The notes under the pieces are model-generated. The model worked only from the letters and a program-made list of their open reading frames with translations, searched no databases and had not been told where the DNA came from. A DNA stretch of 64,000 nucleotides from Desarmillaria ectypa (lineage: Eukaryota; Basidiomycota; Agaricomycetes; Agaricales; Physalacriaceae), in assembly GCA_030407005.1 (NCBI GenBank), contig JAUDYN010000006.1:62001-126000 (forward strand), read 5' to 3'. Shown piece after piece: positions 23,921 through 35,400 of the stretch. The position numbers and the translations under genes were made by a program. Every line of letters begins with the position of its first letter. The stretch's first letter is position 1.

Positions 23921-24387
23921 CGAACAAGGTGGTAGTGAAGACGAGCAATCGGCGAAATTGGCAGGGTCGCAATCGGTCACAATGCCACGTGCTGCGTTAC
24001 TCCATCACCGCCCAGCCGCCACAGGGTAACCCGGCATAGCAACGCTCTTGTTCTAGACCCAATTCCACTGCTTCACTACTGTGGCTTGGAAACCAAACAA
24101 ACAACATCACTTTCTTCACGATTACGACAAAATATATCCGAGAACGCAGAGCTATCAATCCGCCTAGTTATGCGTAGCAGTATCCTAGCAAGGTCCTTAC
24201 ACCCCCTCGTGACCAGGATACTATATTTTCAAAATGTCATATCATGTATATAATTAATAGCCCTCTGGAGGTATTTCATGTCCTTTTTTCTATGTTCAGG
24301 GATATTGACCTGCTACCACCAACCGACTATATACATTATCCTATAAATAGCGTCTCATCCTCACTCCGATACTCCGCATCAGTTCCT

Positions 24388-25816
24388 CTACAACATCGCC
24401 CTGGGACTATGTTCAGACACTGGCACGGCGTCAACTTCTTTACCCTTCGAATACCATTGAGATATCGCCCATTCGAGAAGAATAGCAATGAACACATCAA
24501 TGTCACTGAGAGTGTTTTCTGCATGGATCACCACTCGTATGCGCTCCTGTCCTCTCGGAACGACAGGGAAAGGAATCGACTGCGCGGCGTATCCTTTTGA
24601 ATTTAGATATTTCGCGAGCTTCATCGACTGGCTCGTGAGCAATGGGAATACTGGTGAGACAACAGGGTCTTTGCTTCTGTCAGTCCCACACATCGCAAGG
24701 ACAGTTTCTGGAACGTTTTTCAAACCCAGCCCAAGTTTCGTAGCAAAGTACTCGCTGCGCTCGTAAACTTGTTTCCGAAGCTATAAACGTACGTTAGCAA
24801 TTTACTCAAAAAGGCACGGACCAGGATCCTCACCTTATCACCTTCAGAGCTCGAAATGAACTCAAATGCGGTTCTGATTGCTATCAGTTGGAGATGGGGC
24901 ATCGACGTCGTGTAAATTAGAGGTCGAGCATAATTGATAAGGTACTTCCGGATAATTGGTGACGTGAGAATGACGGCTGACGACATGATTCAGGTCACCT
25001 TAAAGCCGAGCTGAAGGGAAAAAAAGGCTTACCACCCGTCAAGCCTCTGGCTTTTCCAAACGTATGAAGGACAGTATCTACCTTGTCCTGCAATCCTAGA
25101 TGTTCCACATACCCCCGACCCATCGGGCCGTACAACCCGGTAGTATGTGCCTCATCCACGACCACATGACAATACGCCCTCGGTATATACCGATGGAGAA
25201 TCTCAACGATCTGCGGTAAAGGAGAGAAATCCCCATCCATGCTGTACAAACTTTCCACTGCGACAAATACCGTCGACTTTCCAGCTAAAATCTGCGGACG
25301 CTTCTTCAAGAGCTCCGCTATGCAGCTCTCTAACGACGCGACAGAGTTATGCGAGAAGGCGTACGTGTTACGCGTTCGTGCTGCCGCGATCCCATCCCTC
25401 ACTGACGCGTGGATCAGTTCGTCGAAGACGATGATGTCCTCTGAGTGGGGTACACTTCCGAAGAACGCGACGTTGGCGTCGTAGCCGGAGGTGAACATGA
25501 GCGCGGAAGGAGCGTTGAAATGAGACTGCAGGTACTTCTCCGTCTCAGCATGACTTGGGCTGTTCCCGTTAAGCAGACGAGAGCCAGTAGAGCCAAGCAG
25601 CTTCTTTGATGGGGTCAGCGCGCTGAGGATATTGCCATTCAGCTGTGGATTGGTGGTAATGGAGAGGTAATCATTGGAGAAGAAGTCGGGGACGTTGGTG
25701 GTGACTGCTGGACGAAGAAGGTCGAGCACTGGCATGCCAATCTTGGCTCGTTTTTCAAGGCTCTTTTGCAGTGTGATTTCAAGTGGGGTATTCATGACGA
25801 GGGGATAGTGAGCCAT
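24388..25816 (-). CDS. Alpha-oxoamine synthase, BioF-like (intact, 3 exons)
   Basis: Model on the minus strand: exons 25033-25816, 24834-24976, 24388-24780; introns 56 and 53 bp; 439 residues. It is a fold-type I PLP enzyme of the alpha-oxoamine synthase family (8-amino-7-oxononanoate synthase, 5-aminolevulinate synthase, 2-amino-3-ketobutyrate ligase, serine palmitoyltransferase). Motifs: NDYLSITTNPQL near residue 50, GSTGSRLLNGN near 75, HASVRDGIAAAR near 135, VVVDEAHTTGLYG near 220 and the PLP lysine in HTFGKARGLTG (Lys255). The closest look is to BioF-like enzymes, which join an acyl-CoA to alanine with loss of CO2. No transit peptide or membrane anchor is obvious. Whether it makes biotin precursor or a secondary metabolite cannot be told from sequence. 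A broken copy lies at 40178 and a relic near 32.3 kb. Confidence 0.87.
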
Positions 25817-25875
25817 GGATATTCCAAGAGCCTTATTTATACTACCGCCTCATCTTTTCTGAAATCTTCCAGCGG

Positions 25876-26954
25876 CGTTTACGGTGGCTGTCATGTATGG
25901 GAAGTACCTGGTTGACGTTCAACATCAGTGATGGTGATTAAATTGATTCGTCGGGATACGATGAACCTCACTCCACACGATTTTCGATGATGGGACCAAG
26001 TCGGAAAACTTACGGATTCGGCAAATATAAATATCGTAAATTCTGTGTTCTGACCTTCTCTTGAATGCAACTAACCTTGTGTTCTAAGCCCATATGCACT
26101 GCATGTATTCTATAAATATACGATTATCAGGGTTTCCTTGATCGCGTTTCGTAGCCCTTTGCAGTTGCACCTTGGGTTCTCGTCTGTTTCAAAACCTGAA
26201 TGGGACGAGGTCATGATAGAACTATCGGACGCGACGGTCTGTGTCTGCAGAGCACGAAAGAGAAGACTGTTTTACGATTCTAACCAGGTGATTGCGGACA
26301 TCTGCATATTTCCTCCGTCTAAATATGCAGAGTAGTATATGGCCCTTGCGGGACTTTTTTCGTCTAACTTTGGAACCGACGGTATTAGTAGTAAGCGCTA
26401 TTTTTACGATTCATTCATTCCTTGTTGCACTTCCCATCTACCATCATCATCTTGCAGGAACGAACCACCAAGGTGGCGTTTGTGTTTAGATCCTGAATGA
26501 GCGCGGAGCCTGGATATCTGACACCGTAGTTAAGATGAATTCAGGGGTTCTAGTCGGGACCTGTTTTCCTTTGTTAGCGCTCCGGGCGCGATCGGTCGAA
26601 GTTATGTACCGCACAATTACTTAAATGCCTGTCCGTACCTTACGGAAATAAAATCGAACACATAAAATCGTAACATGGTTTTGGACTAGATAGTGTAAGG
26701 GTTGCGTCCCCTTGCACATGCACGCTGTGCTCTCTGCTTCGAGTTCCACTGGCTGTGCTTGCATCTCATTCCAAGGTGTGAACCGAGATCCCAAATTTAG
26801 AGGCAATAGCATACCAATCAATCGCAGTTCAGGAACCGAAAATATATCGTACAACAAAGAAGCTTCCATTCAAATATAGCCGTAAATACAAAAAGGCATG
26901 TGGGATTCAACTGCGTAATTTTATCGACTTCCCAGCAAAATGCGAACTGCGCAT
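25876..26954. other. No recognisable gene (1.1 kb)
   Basis: The shared promoter side of the synthase ends near 25,875; beyond it I see no family, repeat or splice series. Short plus frames at 26138-26489 lack motifs. Confidence 0.4.
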
Positions 26955-28443
26955 TTAGACGGCGTGCGACTCGTTCTTCTTAATATGATCCTCACCGGTA
27001 TCACCAGAAAGACTTCTTGGTTTCCCATCAACGATGAGTTCCTCAGCTGTACTTTCAAAGTCCGGTTGCCCACTAGTAGATGTGTGAGTCGTGGTATGTA
27101 TTCCAATCTTCATAGGTTGCATCGGATAGGCCATTGACGTGTCCGTGGCTATGTTTGGTCCGTTGCGTTTCCTTCGTCGGAGAGCATTTCTTTCAACCCA
27201 CTCAGGATTGGTCTGCGTCGTCTGTTCGAAAGTAGATATAGCAACCTCAAGAGTAGATTGCAAGCAAACGAGGGTGATGATCAGAGTGGGGTAAATGGCC
27301 TGTTCATTGAAAAATGAGCGTCGTGTGAATTGAATAGTTCAATTCGAAGATTGACCGTGAGCTGAGAAAGCATATCTATCACAATGTATACCCCATTGTT
27401 CCCACAGATAAAGGCGATGATTGCAATAAACTATTTTTTATTCAATTCCTCTCGAACTGATTTCGGACGAAGGGGATAGACGTACCCAGGTGGTAGAGTA
27501 AAAAACACCTGATTCGATAAGTATGGCAAGAACACCGTTCTGCCTGCGAAACCTATCCATGAGACCCTCTCCTGTGATTTCACGGATAATCTTGCTGTGC
27601 GACCTTGCATAAAATCTAAAATTAGCCAAATAAATTGAAGGAAAATGCTACACGTACCAGGTACGATATGCCACGAGCGCAGTAGCCCAGACGTTCGTTA
27701 TTAGCGTAGATATGATGAAGGCAATTGCCCATGAGCTCAGGGTACCATTGTCGAAGACGCTGACCCCGGGAGGTGCAGTTGCGAATGCTCGTACCAATCC
27801 AACGGCAGCCGCTTCATGAAATCGCGTTTCTTAGCGTATGGCCTTCTGAAAAGAAAAAAAAAGAATATCCACCTGCTGTTCCCGTAAGAAGCGTTGCGGA
27901 GGTGAATATCACCCACGACTTCCGACTCCATAACGTCCAGGCTCTCCATATTACAATACTGTCGCCAATCACAATCTACAATCAACTCGTGAATAAAGTG
28001 CAGTGACTTTGTGATGAATATCATCTACTCACGTTGATAGACTCCAAAGATAGCTGCGAATAGATCGTAGGGGAGGCATTGTCCTCGAAGACGTTGCTAC
28101 TTTCAGCGGCATGTTGCTTCAAAAACGCAAAATAGTTCTGTTGAAAGCTGACAGACATATGGGACGTCGCTACTGCCCACATGATAGAATTCAATACGAT
28201 CATGGCCATGATGACCTTTGTCTTGGTCTTCTTCATTCTACGACCTACTATGAGTAATGGGCATGTTAGGCTGAACCATGTCGCTCACAATAGAAGATAC
28301 ATCGAGGCAAGGAAAAGGCTGGTGTACATTCCTATTGTGCCACCGGTTAGCCGTAACTAGCCACGAGAGCAGCTAAAGGCACCATTTAGAAGTATCTCAA
28401 GACCCAAAGCAATGAAGTAGGCTGAGGGGAGTGACAACGCCAT
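26955..28443 (-). CDS. Multi-pass (7-TM type) integral membrane protein (8 exons)
   Basis: Model on the minus strand: exons 28383-28443, 28289-28331, 28033-28237, 27873-27975, 27658-27829, 27486-27603, 27356-27430, 26955-27299; introns 43-57 bp; 373 residues. Most splice choices are forced because each rejoins a hydrophobic helix; the fourth intron (43 bp) is the least certain. Helices: LPSAYFIALGLEILLNG plus MYTSLFLASMYLLL (TM1), VIMAMIVLNSIMWAVAT (TM2), then IGDSIVIWRAWTLW (hallmark of this mushroom membrane family), SWAIAFIISTLITNVWAT, VLAILIESGVFYSTTW, GNNGVYIVID and YPTLIITLVCL, followed by a basic cytoplasmic tail. The family is a large GPCR-like group in Agaricomycetes without an established ligand. 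The neighbour 0.6 kb away is a divergent GNAT gene. Confidence 0.8.
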
Positions 28444-29028
28444 GGATAACAGCCGATAGCAATTAGCAAGTATTAGAGGAAACCAAGTAGACGCGCCTGA
28501 TAAAAAAGTATAAGAAAGACATGGACCTCAGTACAAAAACAGACGTTCTCAGGCTTAGGTTCTGCCATAAGGCTGACATCAGATAAGGTTTTGAGTTGCA
28601 CCGAGTTCCGAGCCATCCGGGTCATCCCAGGCCTAATTAAATGAAAAGGCCGGTAAATTAACGAGTACATAAATCCACGATGAATGTCAAGGTAAGGCGC
28701 CCAGCTGCGAAGTCGGATAGGCAACCGGTATCGCATTGAAAGGGCGATGATAAGACGGCGTAAGCTATATAAACGGTAGAAGGTTTGTTCACAAGACTCG
28801 TCTGAGGAGAAAACCATCATGGGACGACTTTTGTAGATCAAAATCTGATCCTGGAGGAGCCACGGCTATCCGCGGAGAAACTGAGGGAACTGAACCAAGC
28901 GTGAGAAGCCTTGGCGCTGCTTTGCCAAATGAGGAGGTAGGCGTCCGTTCATCTACTAGCTATGATCTCCGCAGGATGCACGTTTTCTTTACAGACCTGC
29001 TTGTGTTCTAGCTCTACTTGTTTCCAGG
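28444..29028. promoter_or_regulatory. Divergent intergenic region
   Basis: 585 bp between the start of the membrane-protein gene (minus) and the start of the GNAT gene (plus); it must contain both promoters. A tataaacgg element occurs near 28767. The 122-codon minus frame at 28473-28841 shows no family features and is taken as chance. Confidence 0.4.
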
Positions 29029-30014
29029 ATGTATTTACCCCCCGAGCCAACCTCTGGCACAAATGCCACTGTACGGATAGCAACTCGAGATGACGTCGAA
29101 ACAGCTGCTACTGTGTTAATGCGCGCTTTTTCGAACGATCCAGCCATGAACTGGTGGGGATGCGTCAAAAGAGAAAACGAAGTGACGGAATGTAACTCAC
29201 CAAGTCCTCCAATGGTGCAGACGATGAAGCGTCTTCTGAATTTCCAGCGCTGCCTTGTCAAGATTACCATGCTTGTTGGAGGCATTGTTACGCTTGCTGT
29301 AGTACCATCGAGCGACGAGAAGGGAGAGCGCGTTGTTGCGGTTTCTCTTTGGTTGAAACCAGGACAAACATTCGATCTACCCCTGACTACGCTGCTCAAG
29401 GCTGGAGCGTGGTCTGTTGCGATGGGTTGGGGTATATGCGGTCTTAAAGTAGGTTATTTTGTCGGATTAATCCAGAGTCTGAACTAATTCTTGACTGTAG
29501 CGTCTCCTTGTGGATTTTACGCCCCACGTGGAGGACACTCTATTAAAAGCGTACAAAGCACGGAACATTGATCGCCTAGATTCGTGGCACTTGCTCGAAG
29601 TCGTCGTGGATCCAGATTGTCAGGGAAAAGGCCCATAATTTACTCCCCCCTGTTGAAGCCCTACGAACTAATTAGGCTATTTCAGGCCTGTCTTCTCTTC
29701 TCATGAAAGAGGGATTCACCCGCACTTCACCAAAATCTGTCCATCTCGAAGCGACGACCGTGAAGAATAGAGACATATACGCTCACCTTGGGTTTGAGGT
29801 GGAATCTGTCCCAATTTTGTCCGCGCAAGCATACTTATCCCATGCTCAGATCGATGAAGAACATTTATTTGGAAAAGGCCAGGTCGATCGTAAGGGACTG
29901 GCGGCCAAAGGCGCGGCGGCCACTGGCTATCCGGAATGGGTGATGACAAAGGTAAGCTGCATAGTGTTCATGACGACTCTAGCTCTGACATGTCTTATCA
30001 AGTGGGAAACATAG
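29029..30014 (+). CDS. GNAT family N-acetyltransferase (4 exons, one GC-AG intron)
   Basis: Model: exons 29029-29448, 29501-29630, 29686-29951, 30003-30014; 275 residues ending MTKWET. It matches a fungal GNAT group: VRIATRDDVETAATVLMRAF at the N-terminus, FSNDPAMNWWG, a membrane-leaning loop (KITMLVGGIVTLAVV), LDSWHLLEVVVDP followed by the acetyl-CoA binding QGKGLSSLLMKEG, then NRDIYAHLGFEVE and GYPEWVMTKW. The enzyme should transfer acetyl from acetyl-CoA to an amine; the substrate is unknown. Intron 2 (29631-29685) has a GC donor with poor consensus (AAAG|GCCCAT) and a normal TTTCAG acceptor; splicing there restores the A-motif glycine exactly. If that donor is not used, the gene is broken at this point. 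Confidence 0.82.
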
Positions 30015-32224
30015 GCACACAAGTCTTCGTGTGTTCTACTAGAGTTCGCTTCAGTGCTTCTCCCGGACTTGGAGGAGGGTTGGGTGTACTTGCATCGGTG
30101 ACCCCTTAAAGGAATCTTCCATCAATGCCGTGTTATGTTCGAAACTGGCCGTTATTCTTGCTACGCGGTAGTCTCCCTTATTCCCTGTCATGCATCACTT
30201 CCCATTGATCAACAGCATGCTCTAGCTTCCAATTCATAGACTTGAATCGCCATTCACTCGGAGAATGTTCCTGACTAGCTACGATTTCTTCTGTGATTCT
30301 TTGTCCCGAAATATCGAGGCGTCATTAACACTGGGCGTCTTGGATCAGATAACAGACTGCGCTGCTAGGAAATGTTATGAAAATGTCTTTATATAAAGTG
30401 TAGTGATGTATAGGCCGCATCGGGCCGGGTTTTAGGGGCTTGGGAAGTGCCAAAAGCTATGAGCCCCCCAAAGCCCTCCATCAGGGACGTGCTTTCCAGG
30501 CTGGGTCGGGCTGGGTTAGACAGAGTTACGGGCTTTAAACATGACCCGGAAATCGCTAATGAAGAGCTACATATATCAGCCATTCAAAATCTTTTGGGGA
30601 TTGTTGTACTGATTCCATGCACTGGATATTTTTGGCTTTGACCAGTCACAACGTAGCCGTAGAACTCGGCTAGATTGAGGTTCACACTGATCTCAAGCAG
30701 TATTTATTACCCGGAAAAGACTTTCAGCCATATCTCCCGGAATGATACAAGCTGGAGTATTGTACTTCACATCTTTCCCAAACGTACCCATCTTCGAGGA
30801 TCGTTTCTCGGCTACCTCTGAATGGTTTTCCTCACCAAGATCGCGACACCCAAATGAGCTCAGGAACTATGCTCAACAAGGACATCAGATGCACGGTCAC
30901 TATGAGCAATAGCGGCTCCAACATGTTTTTTTTTCGTCTGCGGCTTTCAGGGGAATATGTTGAATCCTGCATGTCGAGGACATCAATATCAGTGTATGTA
31001 ACGGTTGACGGAGTATTTGTCGCCGGCGTAACGTATGATCTTCAAGGCACGGAGATTGCCGTCATACTAGGTCAAGTGGGAAATCCTGGCAAGTAATAGA
31101 AGCGGGAAACCGGGACGAGGACTCAGGAGGAAAAACAGTAGTGGTGGACATGATAGTGATATATCGAGCGTCCAGATAAAGCACACGACGAATAGCTCTA
31201 TCTCATAAGCATTGTACTTCCGGCATCTATGATACCTCCGAGAATTAACACTAGGAATTTTGTGTTGCCGTTCAATGGCATCACCATCTGCCATACCTGG
31301 GTAACCTGAGCCCTGAGTACCAAGTCTTGGCTACCTACTTAAAAACAATTGATGTTCATAGTTCTGGTCCTTCGAGAGTTTACAGATGTTGATATATCAA
31401 CTCGTACTCCACGAACGTGTTCCATAACTGAATTGTAAAATAAATGGTATTCAAATTTCGGCCTCGATCATATAACTTAGCACTTATGTGCTTGGATCCT
31501 CGATATATTCTGGTCCGTCTTTCCGTTGTCTCTGCGATCATGATGGTGCCTTGAGTTAATATCACCATCAGAACAACCCGAACAAGGCGGAACACTTCCA
31601 TTGAGCCTTCATCGCATCAGAGAGAAGTTGAAACACACTCAGAAACGTCTGCTAAAGAAATTCGGTACAGATATCGAAACTCAGCCTGTATGATATGATC
31701 ACTCTCCCAGATGACAGGAGGATTCGACTGGAGCTCACAGCTCTGACAATAACGTGCAGGAGCCATGGATAGAACAAAGCGAAAATTAAGTCACTAGACC
31801 CATCCCCCGAAGTTCACAACAAGAAGGAAAATTATCTGATTACCGGTACCATCTGATCTCTCCCTCGTATCATGGGCTCCAGGAATGTCGCATGTTGTGT
31901 ACCAAAGTAAGGACAAGCGCTGAGGTAACACGTGTATTCATCAACAAAGTGCAACCGTGTCAAACTTTGAATAGTTCCGAACAGATTACTGCGGAGGTGA
32001 GTTCAGAACGCGCTTGACAGATTCGGCGTCGATAGATTGCATGCACTGGGAAATGCTCACCATGTCAAAACTACTTGGAAACCTTCAATCATTGATGATG
32101 TAATTGCGTACGGGTATAGTGGTCGCGCTGGGGCGTGTGGCTCTATAGACATTGAGTTATATATAAATGGCCTAGAAGGTCATATGCTCACATCCTATTT
32201 CTCTTCCTGCCTGCTGCTTATGGG
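30015..32224. other. No recognisable gene (2.2 kb)
   Basis: 30412-30600 is G/C-skewed with repeated gggccggg and gggctt words, the kind of sequence found in basidiomycete MITEs, but I could not define ends. Frames at 30854-31096 (plus) and 31380-31601 (minus, with the hydrophobic stretch LVRVVLMVILTQGTIMIA) have no family resemblance I can defend. Confidence 0.35.
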
Positions 32225-32460
32225 AAGGAAGATACAACAGTCTTCTCGAGCGGCGTCTCAAAATAGGTATGCCCGTCGGTGACCCCTGGCCCAGCCTTAC
32301 CGGCACGGTGAACCGTCTCAGTTCCGCTTAAACGTCTGCTCTCCCGTACAGGTCGCTAACGTCGCAGCCTTTGCTTGCCTATCCCAAACAAGGGATTTGA
32401 TTGTCTTCATCCTCCATGCCTCAGTTAGAGACGACATTGCTGCCTTGCGCGCCTTCCCTG
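32225..32460 (+). pseudogene. Alpha-oxoamine synthase relic (third copy)
   Basis: Two fragments in different frames match the intact synthase at 24388-25816. LLERRLKIGMPVGDP (about 32236-32285) corresponds to its N-terminal SLEKRAKIGMPVLDL. ANVAAFACLSQTRDLIVF followed by HASVRDDIAALR (about 32350-32445) corresponds to ANVAFFGSVPHSEDIIVF and HASVRDGIAAAR. The intervening 75 residues are missing and the catalytic lysine region was not found downstream. The divergence is much larger than between the copies in the two inverted arms, so this is an older duplicate. Confidence 0.65.
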
Positions 32461-35400
32461 ACACTACCCCCCTTCCCCTCCCCTCCCCTCGCATCGCAGG
32501 TCCGGCGCAAAAGCATACAAATGTCGTCGGATCCACAGGGTTCGTGCTGCTGCAGATCTTCGCATACTTCATGGGTATATACCAAAATTTTACACCGGTA
32601 CCGTCGTCGCAGGACTCATAGCACGGGAAAATACGGGCTCATGGGTTGAGGATATGCAACTCTTCTCGGACAGCAAATCCAAGTCCTCCCAGACGTTCGG
32701 CACTAGAATATCATGCATCAGCTGCCATTCTGAGGCCTCCAACAATCTGGACAAACCCAATAAATCAATGGTCCGGTCCACACTACTTCGATGCCGCACC
32801 TCCACACGTTGAGCCTATGTCGAGGCCCGAAGAGTCGTCCTAATCAGGGCTTACCACGTTTCCGCTGATAGGCACCGCAGACAAACTTGTGAACGTTGTT
32901 CGGAAGCTTGGCGCAGCGGTGAATGAGGTGCAGATATCGCTGCTGCGGTTTTTATATGTGACCAACCATCCCCACTGGTCACTATGCCCACAGCTTCGCC
33001 CGTCATAGGCGATTCCTAATGCAATCACTTCGCGCGATAAACACCTATGTACGGTCGACTCATGATCGATTCCGATGGAATTCCGTGAAGTCGTATTTCT
33101 GGCACTGGAATTATGGCAGGGAGCAATGGTGTAATGATACGACATCGGTAGTCGGCCCGCATAGAGCCGGGAAGAGCCGAGAAGACGCGGCGAAGGTCGT
33201 ATAAACTAGCGATATCGCCTTGGTGTACGGATCAAAAGTAAATTGATGGATTTTGGGATCGGCAGAACAAGGCAGCAGACCTGGAATAGACCCTTAGCGT
33301 TGAATCCGATATCGTGAAAGCAACTTACCAGAGGAACTCGCGACCAGTTTACATTTTGACATGAAATATCAAGAGATTGAGACATTTCAAAAGATTCAGG
33401 GCGCATCAAAAAGCGCCAGAAAGGACAATAACATTACGACTGGCATGGTACTGTCTTACGCGGATTAGTGCGCGCTGCACATCAGGGCAGAGCAGCAACC
33501 TACCAGTTCCGTATGAATGTTGCCACGAAGGCGAACAAATAACATCGATGACACGAGAACTATCGCTATTGGATAGCGCTGATAGTAGTGCACTGAGTTT
33601 GAAGGACTAGGTGACGCTGCGTCAAGCGTAAAGTCCATGGGATCAAAGCATGCATAACACTGTCGGGAGATACTATACCCACCGCTCTTCGACGTACAGT
33701 CCCGGCGCACAAGGGGACGACGACTCATAAGCACCTCATCGCGGACAATTAGAATCGCGTTAAAAGCCGCCAATGGGAAATAAGTTCCCACCGAAACATC
33801 TAGGACTCCATAGAAAGGGCCTCCTTTACCCGGAGAAGAGGGATGAGTGCAAGGCAAACCATCAAACTTGTACACTTTCAGGGAAGGGCAGTAGTATTGC
33901 AAAGACCGAAGGAATGTTGGTCGATGCCGAAATCAATGTGAAAACGTGTACACGGACGGTTCTGCCCGCTAGACAGACTCGAGCTGATCGAGAAAGCAGT
34001 GGCGGCGTTTCCCTACAAAGACAGATCAGAGAGCGGAGACACGAAGAGAACACAGGTTATACCTTGCTTCTAGGGAATGATGAGGTTGTAGGTCTACCAG
34101 GTCGATCATTTTGAGAAGACTGGGGCAAGAATTGATTCCAATTGTCCGTCAACTGAAAGTGAGAGGGTTGAGCCGACAACATCACTTCTTTCATTGGCTA
34201 CGCAGAAAAGCCTAGCTTGCGTCCGTCGGTCCAAGCACGAGGACATAAGTCGGGCGAAGAGGACTGCCTCCTTCCAGCATTCGTTCTGTAACAGGGGCTA
34301 ACTTTGAAAAGGGTTAGCTGACTTCGCCTTCGCACAGGTCATTGCCACTATATTTTCGTCGTCGATGCATGCTCATGATGTTTTTCGTCGAAGGACTCAT
34401 CATCCCATCCCTATGAGTTGATTTCCGCACGATATGACACCTTGTCACGGACGTTCGCACGTCATCATGCCAACAGCAAAATCCCGGTCGATCTTGTACA
34501 CATGCGTCCGGCGTGCCCAAGTGGTACCGTGCCGTGTAATGATGACGATGATGACGCGCCGAAAACGCACATTCCAATCACAAGAATTGACAGCCTAACT
34601 TTGCAAAATATTCTGCCGGGAGCATTCATCTCTGTTCCCGGTAAGAGGCATCCTGAGCCAAACCACGTTTCAAGGAAATGGGTACTTTTGGGAACACTCT
34701 ACACGGCGAGCATTGTGCATTAAGGCCCTGGGGGGCATTCCCATCGCGAAAACAGCACCATGGTCATGGCATAGGTCCATCTCGGTTGATACCAAGCTGT
34801 ATCTGCTATGTATGGTCAGCTAGTGCTGGAGAAAGAAGGATGATTCGCTTACCTTGGCTAAACCCTCTAGCAGCTTAGTGACTCTTCCCTCCGAAGCCTT
34901 CACCCATGCACCGACCTCTTGCAATCTCGCTCACCAAAGTGACTCTGGTGCGGAAGCCGAATATTGACCACAATAAAGGGCGCCACACAGGTGATGAAAC
35001 ACCGCACCCCATATCGATGATTCTGACAGTCGTGAGATGAAGACTGAAAATATCAATGTGCTCTGCCCGTGGAAACGGAATATCAGACATCAGTACACCA
35101 TTCTGCTGAGAACACACGTACCTACAAGGAGGGAAATGCCACCAGAGAGCGTAGGATATGCTGCGAAAGGACCGGCCTCACCCGCAGTCACCCTCGCTTC
35201 TCTCTTTCTGATATCGAGCTTTGTGCCAGTTCCTGTGGGGATTCATTTGACATTTCGCGAGCCACGGAAATCAGCGGAGCAAAGAAGCTTGAATCCAGGG
35301 TAACTGCGCAGCTACACCATATGCCCTCACACGAAGGGTACTGGTGACCATTAAAGTCATCTCCTAGTTGGAAGAAGGCTTCAGTAGACCTGTATCTACT

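Larger units (their letters stand above)
19630..25875 (+). repeat. Inverted segmental duplication, arm A (about 6.2 kb)
   Basis: This block aligns collinearly, in reverse complement, with 40120-46390. Matching landmarks along the arm are the cttgttccgcagtcaa boundary near 19640, a conserved non-genic stretch at 20.05-20.45 kb, the DUF6699 gene, the 21.25-21.55 kb flank (tctcttatgacctatg), the 22.2-22.6 kb spacer, RNase H1 and the oxoamine synthase. The alignment ends just upstream of the synthase start (gctggaagatttcag at about 25870). This arm retains the intact copies of RNase H1 and the synthase. Confidence 0.88.

Noticed and set aside
30854..31096. Frame with VDGVFVAGVTYDLQGTEIAV as a possible beta-strand protein
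   Set aside because: Only 80 codons, no neighbouring exons that continue it, and no family I can name.
33465..33902. 145-codon minus-strand frame as a transporter or receptor gene
   Set aside because: One plausible hydrophobic segment only; no adjoining exons with helices in phase were found.
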